Shown piece by piece: positions 25,101-35,275 of a stretch of 64,000 bases of DNA; position 1 is the stretch's first letter, and every line of letters starts with the position of its first letter. The notes beneath the pieces are model-generated. The model did not search any database and was not told the DNA's origin. It was given only the letters and a program-made list of their open reading frames with translations. The position numbers and the translations under genes are program-made. The DNA is taken from contig NC_058144.1 in the NCBI RefSeq assembly GCF_011075055.1, positions 11,870,138-11,934,137 on the forward strand, read 5' to 3'. Source of the stretch: Mangifera indica. Its lineage: Eukaryota; Streptophyta; Magnoliopsida; Sapindales; Anacardiaceae.

Positions 25101-28100
25101 ACAAACCCCATTCCTTAGTAAGAGCTTCTGAAGAATGTTTCACATTTTCTAAGTAGTATTTAAAAATATACTGGTTCAACAAAGATTTCAAAAGTTATCC
25201 TTCACAGTAAAACTAAAATTCATAGAAGTGTTAGGTAACAAGTATATTTCTCTTGCAAGAAGGAGAAGCAAATACAAGGGAGTGGAGGAAGGAACACAGG
25301 TGGCAGCAAGCAGGATGATACCATTGGCAAACACACAACACTACAAGAGATAGACAACAAGCAAGAGGAGCTGAAACATGCCAGGACACGAGAGGTCTGG
25401 AAGTTAGGGAATGAAGATACTATGTTGGCTGGTGAAAGAGAAGGAAGGCAGAAATTTATTATTGGCTGTGGAAACTCTTGGGAAAGAGATGGCTCTCAAA
25501 TCCAGCCTTGAAGAGAGAATCGACACTCTCAAATATGCTGGAAGTTAACCTCATTTATGTTTATTTCCTTAGCTTGTTCTAGTGAGATTTGTTGGACAAC
25601 TTGTAAAGGAGTTTGGCAAAGTCAATACAATTTAGAAGTATTTTATTATTTACTTCCCCGGTTTATTTGCAATCTGTGTTGGTATTGTGTCTGTGTGCTT
25701 GGTAGCTATTTGGTGCAGGTTAAGGGTCAACAAAGATTTACAAGGTTTTCAAGCAATATATTTCCAAGAAGGACTGTATAAGTATGTATCAAATTGGTAT
25801 CAAAGCTCTCACAATTGTCAGGATGGAAAGATTAAGAGTTGATATCATCAAGGATGATGGTGAACGATGAACATTCATCTGGTGACTAACAAAGCGGCAA
25901 ATTTGAGAAAGGTGGGAGAACAGAATTTGCGTCAGTTGAGAATACCAGACTTGAACCATGACTATAAACACAAGTCATGGGTTGCCTTATGGTAAAGGAA
26001 GACAATTTGGATGGTGAGGGCATCCTAATCATATTTTATGGAGAAACAAGGAGGAAAGAAATTAAGTTCGTCAATTCTAGTGTTCTGGAGGGAAAATTAG
26101 CGTTATTTAAAGATCCATTAGTGGGAAACAACCATCAAAATAAAGAAATGGCATATTCCAATGAGCTCTAATTGTCGAAATTTGTTGGTTCATCTAGAGA
26201 TCTACTTCAACTGACGACATGCGATAGAACGAGAGCAATGGACGTTGAAGAATACGAAAAACAAAAAAAACTAGAAAAAAAGAAATCATAAGAGATGCAA
26301 TAGACCAATCAGTTTGACGAAATTGACATTGAATCAATGGAAAAATAAAAAGTAAAAATGAAGTAGTTGGTGAAAGAGAAAGAGAAGGACAATTTTATAT
26401 CCCAACCCAATCCAGCAACCCATTTATCCAAAAACAAACCCGAGCCCAATATCAAGGTAACCCAAAAATTCTTCTAGCCAAACCCAACCACAATATTTCT
26501 AAATCCAATCCAACAGTTTACAACCCAGGCCCGACTTACCATAAACCCAAATCCAACCTTCACCCATTTATACTCAACCCACTCTCCAATATCTAATCTA
26601 GCCCAAATAATCAAAACCCAACCATAAGACCTGATCCAAAAGCAGATTGGTCCGCTCTAACCCAAATATCATATACATACCACCCAAACCCATATTCAAC
26701 CAAATCCCACCTAATCACATACAAAACCCTAATGCTCCACCATTCAATAAACCCAAGCCCACACTTTACCAACTCAATAATTCCAAGTCTAACTCTACTA
26801 ACAAACCATTTCATTACCCAAACCCATAACTCAAATTACTCCAACCCAAGCTATCTCACCCGAGCCAATCACTCAAAGAACCCATCTCCATTAATCCAAA
26901 TTAACCCAACAATTTCCCATAAAAATTTCAATCAGGTTTACAACTCTCATAAACCATCTAACTCAATTAAACCCCTCTCTCATATCGACCAAATGAATTC
27001 AGCCAGTCAACGACAACACTACCAAGTTCTTCAATTATGGCCATGGAGAGTAACAACAACCGAAGAAATGGCAATCTTTGGCGACTCTTGAGTGTAAAGT
27101 ACCAATCCAAGCTTGGGTGGGATGAAAAACACAACTTGAACCACATAGAAAGAGGCATATTGCATTGCTTACATAAATCAAATCTCTTCTCTCACATCAT
27201 CCAATCATGCACAGTCAAACATTTAATTTCAATAGCAAAACAACTTCATTCCTTGACAGTAACATATGGGTGTTCCTCTAACAAGTTCAATTGCAATCAT
27301 CTTGTCAACAGGTACTCCAAATTTAAACACAAACCCTTTGCTACTTGGTTTGGAATTTTGCCAAGGAAAGATATCATGTCTTGTGACATGTTGATCAACA
27401 CTTATATGCAGAATGGTGATTTGGAAAGTGCTCGAAAAGAATTTGACAATATGTCAAAGAAAATTATTGTGATGTGAAATGTGATGGTCATGGACCTAAT
27501 TCAGTTTGAGTCTAACGAGGAGGTTTTAATAGTTTTCTTTCTAGAAATACTCGGTTGTGCTAAGTATACTCTCTGCAAATAATTATTGAATGCACTAGGA
27601 GGACTCGGAAATGATAGAGCAATCCATAATTTGATGAGTGATCTAATAAAAGGCAGATATTGGGCTTAAAGCGTTAATGAGCAGAGGGAAAAAACATATT
27701 CTATTTTGTTTGTTGATGAAAATGCTCCAAATAAGAAGTCTAGAGACAAACTGAGAGCATATGTTGCAACACTAGCATTACTACAATTCTAGATGTACTT
27801 AATTCTAATGGAAGAAATAAAGATCCCTTTTCTCTTGATGCATTAGTTGTTTTCATATTTTGTGTGCTTCAAAGAGTTTATCATTAGGGGTAATCTCGAC
27901 AAGAATTCACCAAATGTTGGCTATGTGTTGCTAATGTTTTATCACCTTTATGATGGCAAGATTGGTGAAGTGTTCATGAGTGGATTGTTTGAAAACTCTG
28001 GTTCTCTTATCAAAATGCCACTACTAAAGGATGACAAGAGTCCTGAACCTAATGATATGAAATCTATTTCAGAGAATGGTATAAATGCATGCAAGCTTCA

Positions 28101-30383
28101 TACTAATAGACATGGAAGAATGGAATCCACCAAAGGGTCTTGTGCAAAGGAATGGGCTAAAAAAGAGAAACAGTTGCAAAATGTATATGCAATCGAGTCT
28201 AGTTCAAAAAATATAGATAAAGTTGGCTTGAAGAATGTTCTTTTAGTTAAAAGGTCTGTTGGGAGTGGGAAATCTGCAACTATTCATGCTTGTGTAATTG
28301 GGAAAGGAATTAATGTTCTTGAGCACAATGGATTAAATTTTTTATTTGGTGTTGTTATGAAGCAAAAATTTGGTGAGGTTTTAGAATCACATTGTCGAGA
28401 CAAGTCAATAGGAGATCCAATGGATTTACAAAATAAGAATAATATGGAAACTACCAGAATGCTATACAATGGTGAAGAACCACAACAAGTTGATGATGAG
28501 ATGATCAAAGTGTTTTGTACATTAGATAAAGAAAATTCTCGCGAAATCTTGGGAACATTAGAGAAGCATACCTACAAAGGGAGAACTAATCATAATAGAG
28601 TAGATGTTAAACTTTTGATTCTTTTTTAGGATGTGTATAATGTTTTTGTTGAAATCATCAAAAAACAGTTTTCTAACCTTCACCTTGAGAACAAGGTGGT
28701 CCTCGTTAGGCAGGGCAACGTTAGGCAGCAAGTATATGTCTCTCGTAAGGAGAAGCAAATACAAGGGCAAGGAAGAAAGAACAAAGGTGGCAGCAAGAGA
28801 TGGACCACAAGCATGTGGAGCTTAAACGAGGTAGCACAGGCAAGTTCTAGCAGTTAGGGGATGAAGATATTATATTGGTTGGTGAAAGGCAAGGGAGACA
28901 AAAAATTATTATAGGTTGTGGAAACACTTGGGATAGAGCTTACTCTCAAATCTAGCCTTGAGGAGAGAATCAAAGCTCTCGAATTGTTGGAAGCTAGCTT
29001 GGTTTATGTTTATTTTCCTTAGCTTGTTCTAGTGGAGATTTGTTGGATCGGTTGTACAGGAGTTTGGCAAAGTCAATACAATTTACAAGTATTTTATGAG
29101 TTACTTCCCTGGTTTGTTTGCAATTTGTATTAGTATTGTGTGTCTGTGCTTGATAGCTATTTAGTGTAGGTTAAGGGTCAACATAGATTTTCAAGGTGTT
29201 CACGCTATATATTTCTGGGAAGGAATGTACAGGTAAGTATCAAAATTCCAGCATTGAGTTGAGGGCTAACTTGGCACCAAATCTTTCAACCTTAACAACG
29301 AGAACCAATTATGGACAACAAAAATGGTAAAAGGGCAAATATCATATCATGCATTTAAACTATTGGGTTGAGAAAGTAGTTAAGATAAAAAATTTAAAGG
29401 GAAATAGCAGCCTTCCAAATTTTGTAGATACAAAATTGTACACCAAAACCACCAACCCATCTCTAATTGACAAATATTAAACACCCACTTAAACCATAGA
29501 CCAAAAGCCAACTAACATCATAAATCAACAATGAATGATAGATCACAATCACTCAGATCTAAACAACCAAAAACTATTTCAAGGCATCACAAGCATTAAC
29601 TCTACCCCAGCAAATGTTAAAAGCAGTCCAACACTACTAACTTCTTGCAAAACTCTTTCCTATATCATCAAGTTAATGTTGCTTGAAAAACACACGTTCA
29701 AGATAACAATCAAAGAAGTTCAAAATATCAGAAGAGCAAAAAATGTTGGAAGGAGTAGACACAATTGATCAAGAAACTAGATTTGGCGAACCAATGCCTA
29801 AATAGATCACTTAAATCTGAGCTCAAATAGCCGTCCATTCGACACATTAATCAAAATACAAGAGCAGATTAGAATTTAAACGCAATAGGCCGTGATCCAC
29901 CCAACAAAAATAGTCAATCGTCACAAAATAATTTTGATCCTACCTAGTCCAATTCATCAACAAACATATCAACATAATGCAGAAAACTTTATACATAAAT
30001 AATAAAAAGAATATAATCGAGTTTGCTAAATAAACAAAAAAAAAAATAGAGATCAGAATAATAACAGCAATATTACCTAACGAAGCTGATGTGTACACCG
30101 AGACTCCGGTGAACAGCAGAGCAATCAATGCATAGGAAGATCCCGTACGTTACAGACGCCCATGTAGGGCTCTTCGCATTGCAATCAAAACACATCTAGA
30201 ACCAGAAGCAATGTCAAAAAAAAAAAAAGTAAAATAACAGCAAAAATTTTGAAGATCGTAAAGGAAATTTCACAGATCTGAATCAGATCCAGAGACAAAA
30301 ATAAAAACACACACCTTGTTATCGGATTTCGCTTTGAGTTTTCTAAAAACAGTATTCTTGTCCATCGGATTATCGGACGCCAT
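22182..30383 (-). CDS. ARF GTPase-activating protein, AGD8/9/10-like
   Basis: Seven exons join in frame to 410 residues: 30315-30383, 30077-30195, 23950-24403, 23552-23806, 23135-23260, 22425-22526, 22182-22289, ending TAA. All introns are GT-AG. The ARF-GAP zinc finger has the CX2CX16CX2C spacing (Cys25, 28, 45, 48) with the arginine finger Arg53 in AVHRSLGVH, followed by RSTNLDSW and [12 protein letters not shown]-GAPs stimulate GTP hydrolysis on ARF1 and control coat release at the Golgi. The rest is a linker with [11 protein letters not shown] and the repeated ISSA-(D/Q)-(L/F)-FG motifs typical of the ArfGAP2/3 class. Length and order agree with Arabidopsis AGD8-10. Intron 2 is 5,673 bp because of an LTR element at 25229-29243 lying in the opposite orientation. 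The coding sequence has no break. Confidence 0.92.
25229..25791 (+). repeat. 5' LTR of the intronic element
   Basis: 563 bp, begins TGTTAGGTAACAAG and ends TATGTATCA. It aligns along its length with 28719-29243, with frequent substitutions, so the insertion is old. Confidence 0.8.
25795..25806 (+). other. Primer-binding site (initiator tRNA-Met type)
   Basis: TGGTATCAAAGC lies three bases after the 5' LTR. It differs from the common plant copia/gypsy site TGGTATCAGAGC at one base. It fixes the element's orientation as plus. Confidence 0.75.
27037..27540 (+). pseudogene. Captured PPR-protein gene fragment inside the LTR element
   Basis: From about 27150 the frame reads a PLS-class pentatricopeptide segment: [62 protein letters not shown], then after a TGA at 27475 [12 protein letters not shown]. 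This order and wording match the N-terminal part of plant PPR proteins such as the Arabidopsis At2g41080 type. PPR proteins bind organellar RNA. Only about one to two repeats remain, with a stop and no C-terminal domain, so it is not a working gene. It sits between the LTRs and in the same orientation, which suggests transduplication. Confidence 0.75.
27847..28629 (+). pseudogene. 260-codon open frame in the LTR element, product unknown
   Basis: This is the longest open frame of the window. It is charged and Lys-rich and contains [16 protein letters not shown], which only superficially recalls a phosphate-binding loop, with no Walker B partner visible. I do not recognise a family. It ends just before the 3' LTR; the next in-phase text ([12 protein letters not shown], about 28688) resembles the end of a retroelement polyprotein running into the polypurine tract. 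It is either a degenerate element protein or another captured host segment. Confidence 0.35.
28719..29243 (+). repeat. 3' LTR of the intronic element
   Basis: 525 bp, begins GTTAGGCAGCAAG after a mutated first base and ends AAGTATCA. It is the partner of 25229-25791. Confidence 0.8.
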
Positions 30384-30460
30384 AAGGACGGAAAAATTAA
30401 TAAAATTAAAATTAAAATTGAGAAGGAGTGCAACTTACTTTCTGGTTCAAATAGGAGATT

Positions 30461-30490
30461 CTGAAGAGGTGCGATGGAACACCTCTTCAG
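30461..30490. promoter_or_regulatory. Perfect 11-bp hairpin upstream of the ARF-GAP start
   Basis: CTGAAGAGGTG (30461-30471) and CACCTCTTCAG (30480-30490) are exact inverse complements around an 8-base loop, 78 bp before the ATG at 30383. If transcribed it lies in the 5' leader; otherwise it is in the core promoter. Confidence 0.6.
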
Positions 30491-30790
30491 CTAAATAAAA
30501 TAAGAGAAACCGCAAAAGCTGAATGCTATTTGTGTTTTTTCGATTAAATTAGGAGATTCAAATTTTTTTTCAATTGCTATTAATATTAATTAGTTAGTAA
30601 AATGACAAAAACACCCTTGCTGTTTTATCAACTTTAGGTGATTTGTCATTTATTATTGCTTCGTTGGTACGAAATAATGACGTAAATAGCCTTTGCTGTC
30701 GTGGGTGTGTTTGGTCTACTGGATTCAAACTGATATGGAAAAAGAGGAAATTAATTTAAATGATCAATTTGTTAGGTTATAAAATGTAAC

Positions 30791-31094
30791 TACGGCTGGA
30801 TTCGAACCGAGTCAATCAAGCTCAAGCTCAAGCTTGGCTCAGATGAGCCCAAAACAAGCTTACCCTAGCCGAGCTCAATTGAGCTCGAGTTATTCACCAA
30901 ATTTTTTAATCAAAAATTTTGATACAAAACGACCTCGTTTTGACCAATCTGTATTAAAACGATGTCATTTTAATAATAAAAAATGAGTCGAGCCGAATTC
31001 AAACTGAGTTCGAACTTAGTTTTTTCGAGCTCGAACTTGAGTTCAACTATATGTGAACCAAGCCGAACTCAAGCTCGGCTCGAATCCAACCCTA
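30791..31094. mobile_element. 304-bp hAT-type MITE with perfect 8-bp duplication
   Basis: The left end TACGGCTGGATTCGAACCGA and reversed right end TAGGGTTGGATTCGAGCCGA match at 16 of 20 bases. Identical AATGTAAC flanks it (30783-30790 and 31095-31102). The interior is full of GAGCTC/AAGCTTGAGCT inverted motifs and has no protein. It lies about 400 bp upstream of the ARF-GAP start. Confidence 0.85.
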
Positions 31095-31102
31095 AATGTA
31101 AC

Positions 31103-31672
31103 CAACATTCCAAATTCTATACTCATCTAATTAATTAATTTATTTTAATATAAATTTATTTTTTATTTTAACATTACATAAATAAATAGTATTATATATA
31201 TAAACAATTAACATAATCTTATACACAAATACTGATATATTATTATGTGATTAGTTATTATTTTATCTATAATTTAAAATTATTTAATTATATAATGATA
31301 TATTATTATTTATATATAAAATTATATTTATTATTTATATACATAATTTTATTATTAAATAATATGTCATAATTGTATGTGTTATTATTTTCTAAATTTA
31401 CCATTAATATACACATTATTATTGTGTAAAGTTACTATTAATATACATTACTTAAAAGTTTAATTAAACAAATCGTTGTATTAATGTGTTTATTCTTAGT
31501 TTATGTTGATAATAATTTTAGGAATTCGGAGATACAAAGAAAAATAGAAAAGAAATCTAACAGTTTAATAAAACTGAAATAAACATCAATGTAATTTATT
31601 TTGAACCACATATCTCTTGTTTGGTTTCTACAGTTAATTAAATGAAGTCACACTACATGAATAAATACAACA
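31103..31672. other. AT-rich spacer
   Basis: Nearly pure A/T from 31130 to 31500. Nothing recognisable. Confidence 0.5.
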
Positions 31673-31855
31673 CTAAATTGGGTCTCCTCTAATCTTAAGA
31701 AGTGCCCTAAACATGTTATTTGAAACATCTATCCTTGGGTTATCATTAGTTTTTCCCTTATAATGCTCACTATATTCATCTTCATACGAAATGTTACTTG
31801 CATCTGAAATACATAGGCCCCAGAAAACCTTTAAGTCCATTCCTGGTAATTGATC
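31673..31855 (-). pseudogene. Orphan terminal-exon-like segment, family unknown
   Basis: On the minus strand a good 3' splice site (TTAAAGATTTAG) is followed by 60 open codons ending in TAG (31673-31675). The translation has balanced composition (for example GMDLKVFWGLCISDAS and FRALLKIRGDPI), unlike the AT-driven frames around it. I do not recognise the family and found no convincing partner exon within the next 1.3 kb. It is probably a fragment of a gene left by rearrangement or carried by an element. Confidence 0.35.
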
Positions 31856-32004
31856 CTAAATCTTTAACAAAATGACAAAAGCATCAATTACTATGAATTA
31901 ACAATTATTGTGACCATATTGAATATAATTAAGAAGTTAATATGAACAAAGCGACGAGGGCCCAAAAGCTCTAGGTGACCTTACCAACCTATTCTTCCAC
32001 AATC

Positions 32005-32250
32005 CCCACAATAGTCGATATAAATCAAGCGATAGATATATCACAACAACAAATGAATCCCATATTCGAATTTCGTATACAAAAAATTATATTTTTCCTA
32101 AAACAAACCCTAGACCTAACATCCAACCCACAATAGTCGACATAAATCAAGCAATATGTATCACAACCAACAAACCAATCCCATATTCAAATTTTGTACA
32201 CAAAAAATAATCTTTTTCCTTACAAAAAACCTTAGATCTAACATCCAACC
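32005..32250. repeat. Tandem duplication, about 122-bp unit, two copies
   Basis: CCACAATAGTCGATATAAAT at about 32006 returns as CCACAATAGTCGACATAAAT at about 32129. Both units continue through AATCCCATATTC and TTTTTCCT to ACATCCAACC. Confidence 0.75.
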
Positions 32251-32392
32251 ATTTTAACTACTATATCAACCAACATATCATAACAGACTTATCAACCGAT
32301 AGGAACCCTTTATTTATAACAAAAAATTTTCAAAATTTATTTATACCCAAACCCTAAATTTAATAAAAAATAAGCGTTGTCATAATCAACAA

Positions 32393-32875
32393 TCGTTCTA
32401 AACGAGAAGAAGAACTCACCTACCTACCATTGCAATGTTGTTAGTGTCAGTTGTCTGCATTGGCATCAGTTCTGTTGAGTTGGAGAAAAATGCAGCATCG
32501 GTTGTGTTTGTTTGGGTGAAAATGAATGCGTCGATTGTGTTTGTTAGGTAGAAATGAGTGCGTCAGATCTGTTTGTTTAGGTGGAGATGAATGTATCAAA
32601 TGTGTTTGTTTGCATGGAAATGAGTGTGTTGGATTGTTCCAAACGAGAAGAAGAACTCACCTACCTACCATTGCAACATTGTCGACGTGAATTGTTTACA
32701 TCTGCATCGATTGTGTTGAGTTAGAGAAGAATGTGGCATCGGTTTTTTTCATTTGGGTGGAAATGAATGTGTCGGTTGTGTTTGTTTAGATGGAGATGAG
32801 TGTGTTGAATATGTTTGTCTGGGTGGAGATCGCTTGTGCTAGTTTAGTTTCATGAGTGAACAATGTCAAAGAGAA
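32393..32875. repeat. Tandem duplication, about 241-bp unit, with inner minisatellite
   Basis: AACGAGAAGAAGAACTCACC at 32401 returns at 32642, and both copies continue with TACCTACCATTGCAA. Inside each unit a degenerate sub-repeat of about 45 bp (TGTGTTTGTTT-GG-TGGAAATGA) is repeated several times. Confidence 0.75.
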
Positions 32876-32879
32876 CTAA

Positions 32880-34899
32880 ATCCTAGAAAGAAATTATTAT
32901 TTTTTAAAATTTGAGTTAAAAATTTTTTTTAATTTTTAAAGTTAAAAAAAAAAGATAAAATTTTAAAAAATTAGAGTTTTATAAATTTTAACTACTTATG
33001 AATAGATAAATAACATTTTTAAAATTAATATATAAAAACTAAAAAAAAAAAAAACAGATGCTTTGAACGGAAAATACTCATTTTGGCCTTTTTATTTAAC
33101 CAAAAGAGTCTGTTTTCAAACCTTTCACTCTACAATTAATATTTTAATATTAAAATTTAAAATTAAAAGTTAAAAAAGTTAAAGCCTAGCACCAGTCTAC
33201 ATTTAGATTTCTTTCAAAAGTCCAAACTTAACGCTAAAAGTTCAACACAATAAATTCCTTAATGCTTTGACAGTATAATAGGTAGGCGTAGGTATCAAGT
33301 ATAATCTTGAATTTATTCTAACTAATAATTCGGTAAACAGTTGGATTGGCAGCCGGATACAAGATGACACCCATATTAATTAATAAAATAATTATATAAT
33401 ATCATAAAATATTAATTTAATTTTCCATAATTATTTATCCAATTATAATAATTTAAATTAAAATTAATTGATTAAATCAATTGAATCATGAATCATTAAA
33501 GTAATTAGTTTAATTATTGATTTGGTTTTAAAAACATTGATCAACAATAATCACACCTCTTTGGATGTACTATGTTTAACACCTGAAAATATGTGACTAT
33601 GCCATGAAAATAGCACCTTTCTCTATGAATTAAGAACAAAACTTGTTTGTTAAGGTGTAATCGTATCAGTCACGCTTGTATAGCACAATTTCTATGATTT
33701 TGACAATTAGAAATATGTTTTTTGGGTATGATTCAAGTCAAATTACATCAAAAATGTACTATAAGGTCATAATCACTCTTCTCTAATGTGATTTAAGGTA
33801 AACTATACACTTTAAATGTGCAATTCTAAGGGTTGGAATCACACCTTATTTATGCAATCCAACTTGAATTGTGTAATACTAGCAAGTATGTCTCAAGGGT
33901 AACATTGTCACTTCTTATATATATGTTTGAGTATATTCATGACTGAGTTAAGTTGAAACAGACTAAGTACTGTAAAATTAAGGGATAGTCATACACGAGG
34001 TGGGTATGCCCATGTGTCGATTGTCTCGTCAGTTGGGGAGGATAAGAACCATATCGTAATGTGTTTAAATGATAAACGATTGTGTGCGTAAGGCACACAC
34101 CCATTCATAACGTTACACATTGGTAGTTTATATTTGACACATTAGCAGCATTTTAGATATTTTTATCTCTATCTTAACATGTGTACTTTTTTAGAAGAGA
34201 AGGAGAGTGTTTGAATTGATACTACAACATTTTTGTGCAATTCCAATTGTCTTTTTCAATAAACGAGTTGACGACAAAGACAATGAGGGGGAGGGTTATT
34301 GATCATCCTTGAATTTGCATAACTTGGAAGACAAGTAGGATTTGCTAATGCCCCCTGCAATGAGTTGTAATGGTGGATTAAGGTTTTCGCCTTTGTCGAA
34401 TTTAAGATATTTATATATATGCATGTGCAAAGGTTTTATGATCCATGATGATTTGGGGAAATTTTGGGATTGATGTCCTTCAAATCAAATGTCATGTTAA
34501 ATAGAAGTATTGTTGTTTCAAATTGAATGAGTTTTGTTGTGCATGATGAATACAAAATTATTGATTTACATAATGGAAGTGATTTACAGACACTAAAACA
34601 ATCATCCATATAAAATTCTCTTAGTGAGTTTATTTGTTAAACATGTTTATAACGTATATCTATGTATTGCACCAAATATGTTATACCAAACTATCAATAG
34701 ACAATTTTGATATGTGAGATTTGTTACCATCTTTCGATTGAATCTTTTAACACTATAATAGTATTTCATTATTATTTGTCTTTTGTTATGATAATATCAT
34801 AACTACATATGATTTAAAAACGATCACCTAATATGTATATAGAGTCTTTATAATTAGTTACTATACACTGAGTCTTTTATTACAGTCATAACAGTTGAA
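32880..34899. other. Spacer with no recognised gene
   Basis: AT-rich with long A/T runs at 32890-33060. A GAGGGGGAGGG purine stretch near 34284 could be a retroelement polypurine relic but has no coding text next to it. Confidence 0.5.
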
Positions 34900-35275
34900 T
34901 TGCGTATCGTATCATGCATTAAAATCAAAATTTTCATTTTGTGTATCAAATATCATATAATATTATATGATATGTCTTTTATAAAATAATATAATAAAAT
35001 AATAAAAAATTCTAACTAACATGTTATCATTTTAGAAAATATTAAAAATATCTTTGAAAATTTAAAATTTTTCATATGCCCCCATTATATTTTCATTTTC
35101 ATTAAAAAGTGTATTAATCCATATCATTAATATGTATCATACGATACGTCTATTGTATTATATTGATTTTATATACCCTATGATACGTCATCATTTTTCA
35201 TCTATATCGTATTGTATCATAAGATGCATATCGTGTATCTGATAATAACTATCACGATATAACTATTTTAAAAGC
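34900..35275. repeat. Dispersed repeat copy B (uninterrupted)
   Basis: It matches 7495-7685 plus 8190-8300 in order and has no insertion between the halves. It contains palindromic runs such as ATCATATAATATTATATGAT and GTATCATACGATAC. The family is unnamed. Confidence 0.5.

Larger units (their letters stand above)
25229..29243 (+). mobile_element. Non-autonomous LTR retrotransposon in ARF-GAP intron 2
   Basis: Two diverged direct repeats, 25229-25791 and 28719-29243, share long stretches (for example GGAGAAGCAAATACAAGGG, TTCCTTAGCTTGTTCTAGT and GGTTAAGGGTCAACA) and end in GTATCA. The first starts TGTTAGG; the second has CGTTAGG. A primer-binding site TGGTATCAAAGC, complementary to initiator tRNA-Met, follows the first LTR after three bases. 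The interior has no integrase, reverse transcriptase or RNase H. It carries an Asn/Pro-rich stretch (about 26400-26950), a captured PPR fragment and an unrecognised 260-codon frame. No clean target duplication was found (AGAAG left, AAATT right). It runs against the host gene. Confidence 0.85.

Noticed and set aside
26611..27091. Asn/Pro-rich frames that look like an extensin or cell-wall protein
   Set aside because: Low-complexity AACCCA repeats in the LTR element interior, without signal peptide or ordered Ser-Pro repeats.
28261..28310. [16 protein letters not shown] as an ATP-binding P-loop
   Set aside because: The spacing is loosely P-loop-like but no Walker B or other NTPase motif follows, and it lies in a decayed retroelement.
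29940..30128. A 62-residue hydrophobic minus-strand frame resembling a membrane peptide
   Set aside because: It is a frame-shifted shadow of ARF-GAP exon 2 running into its intron; the true frame encodes the zinc finger.
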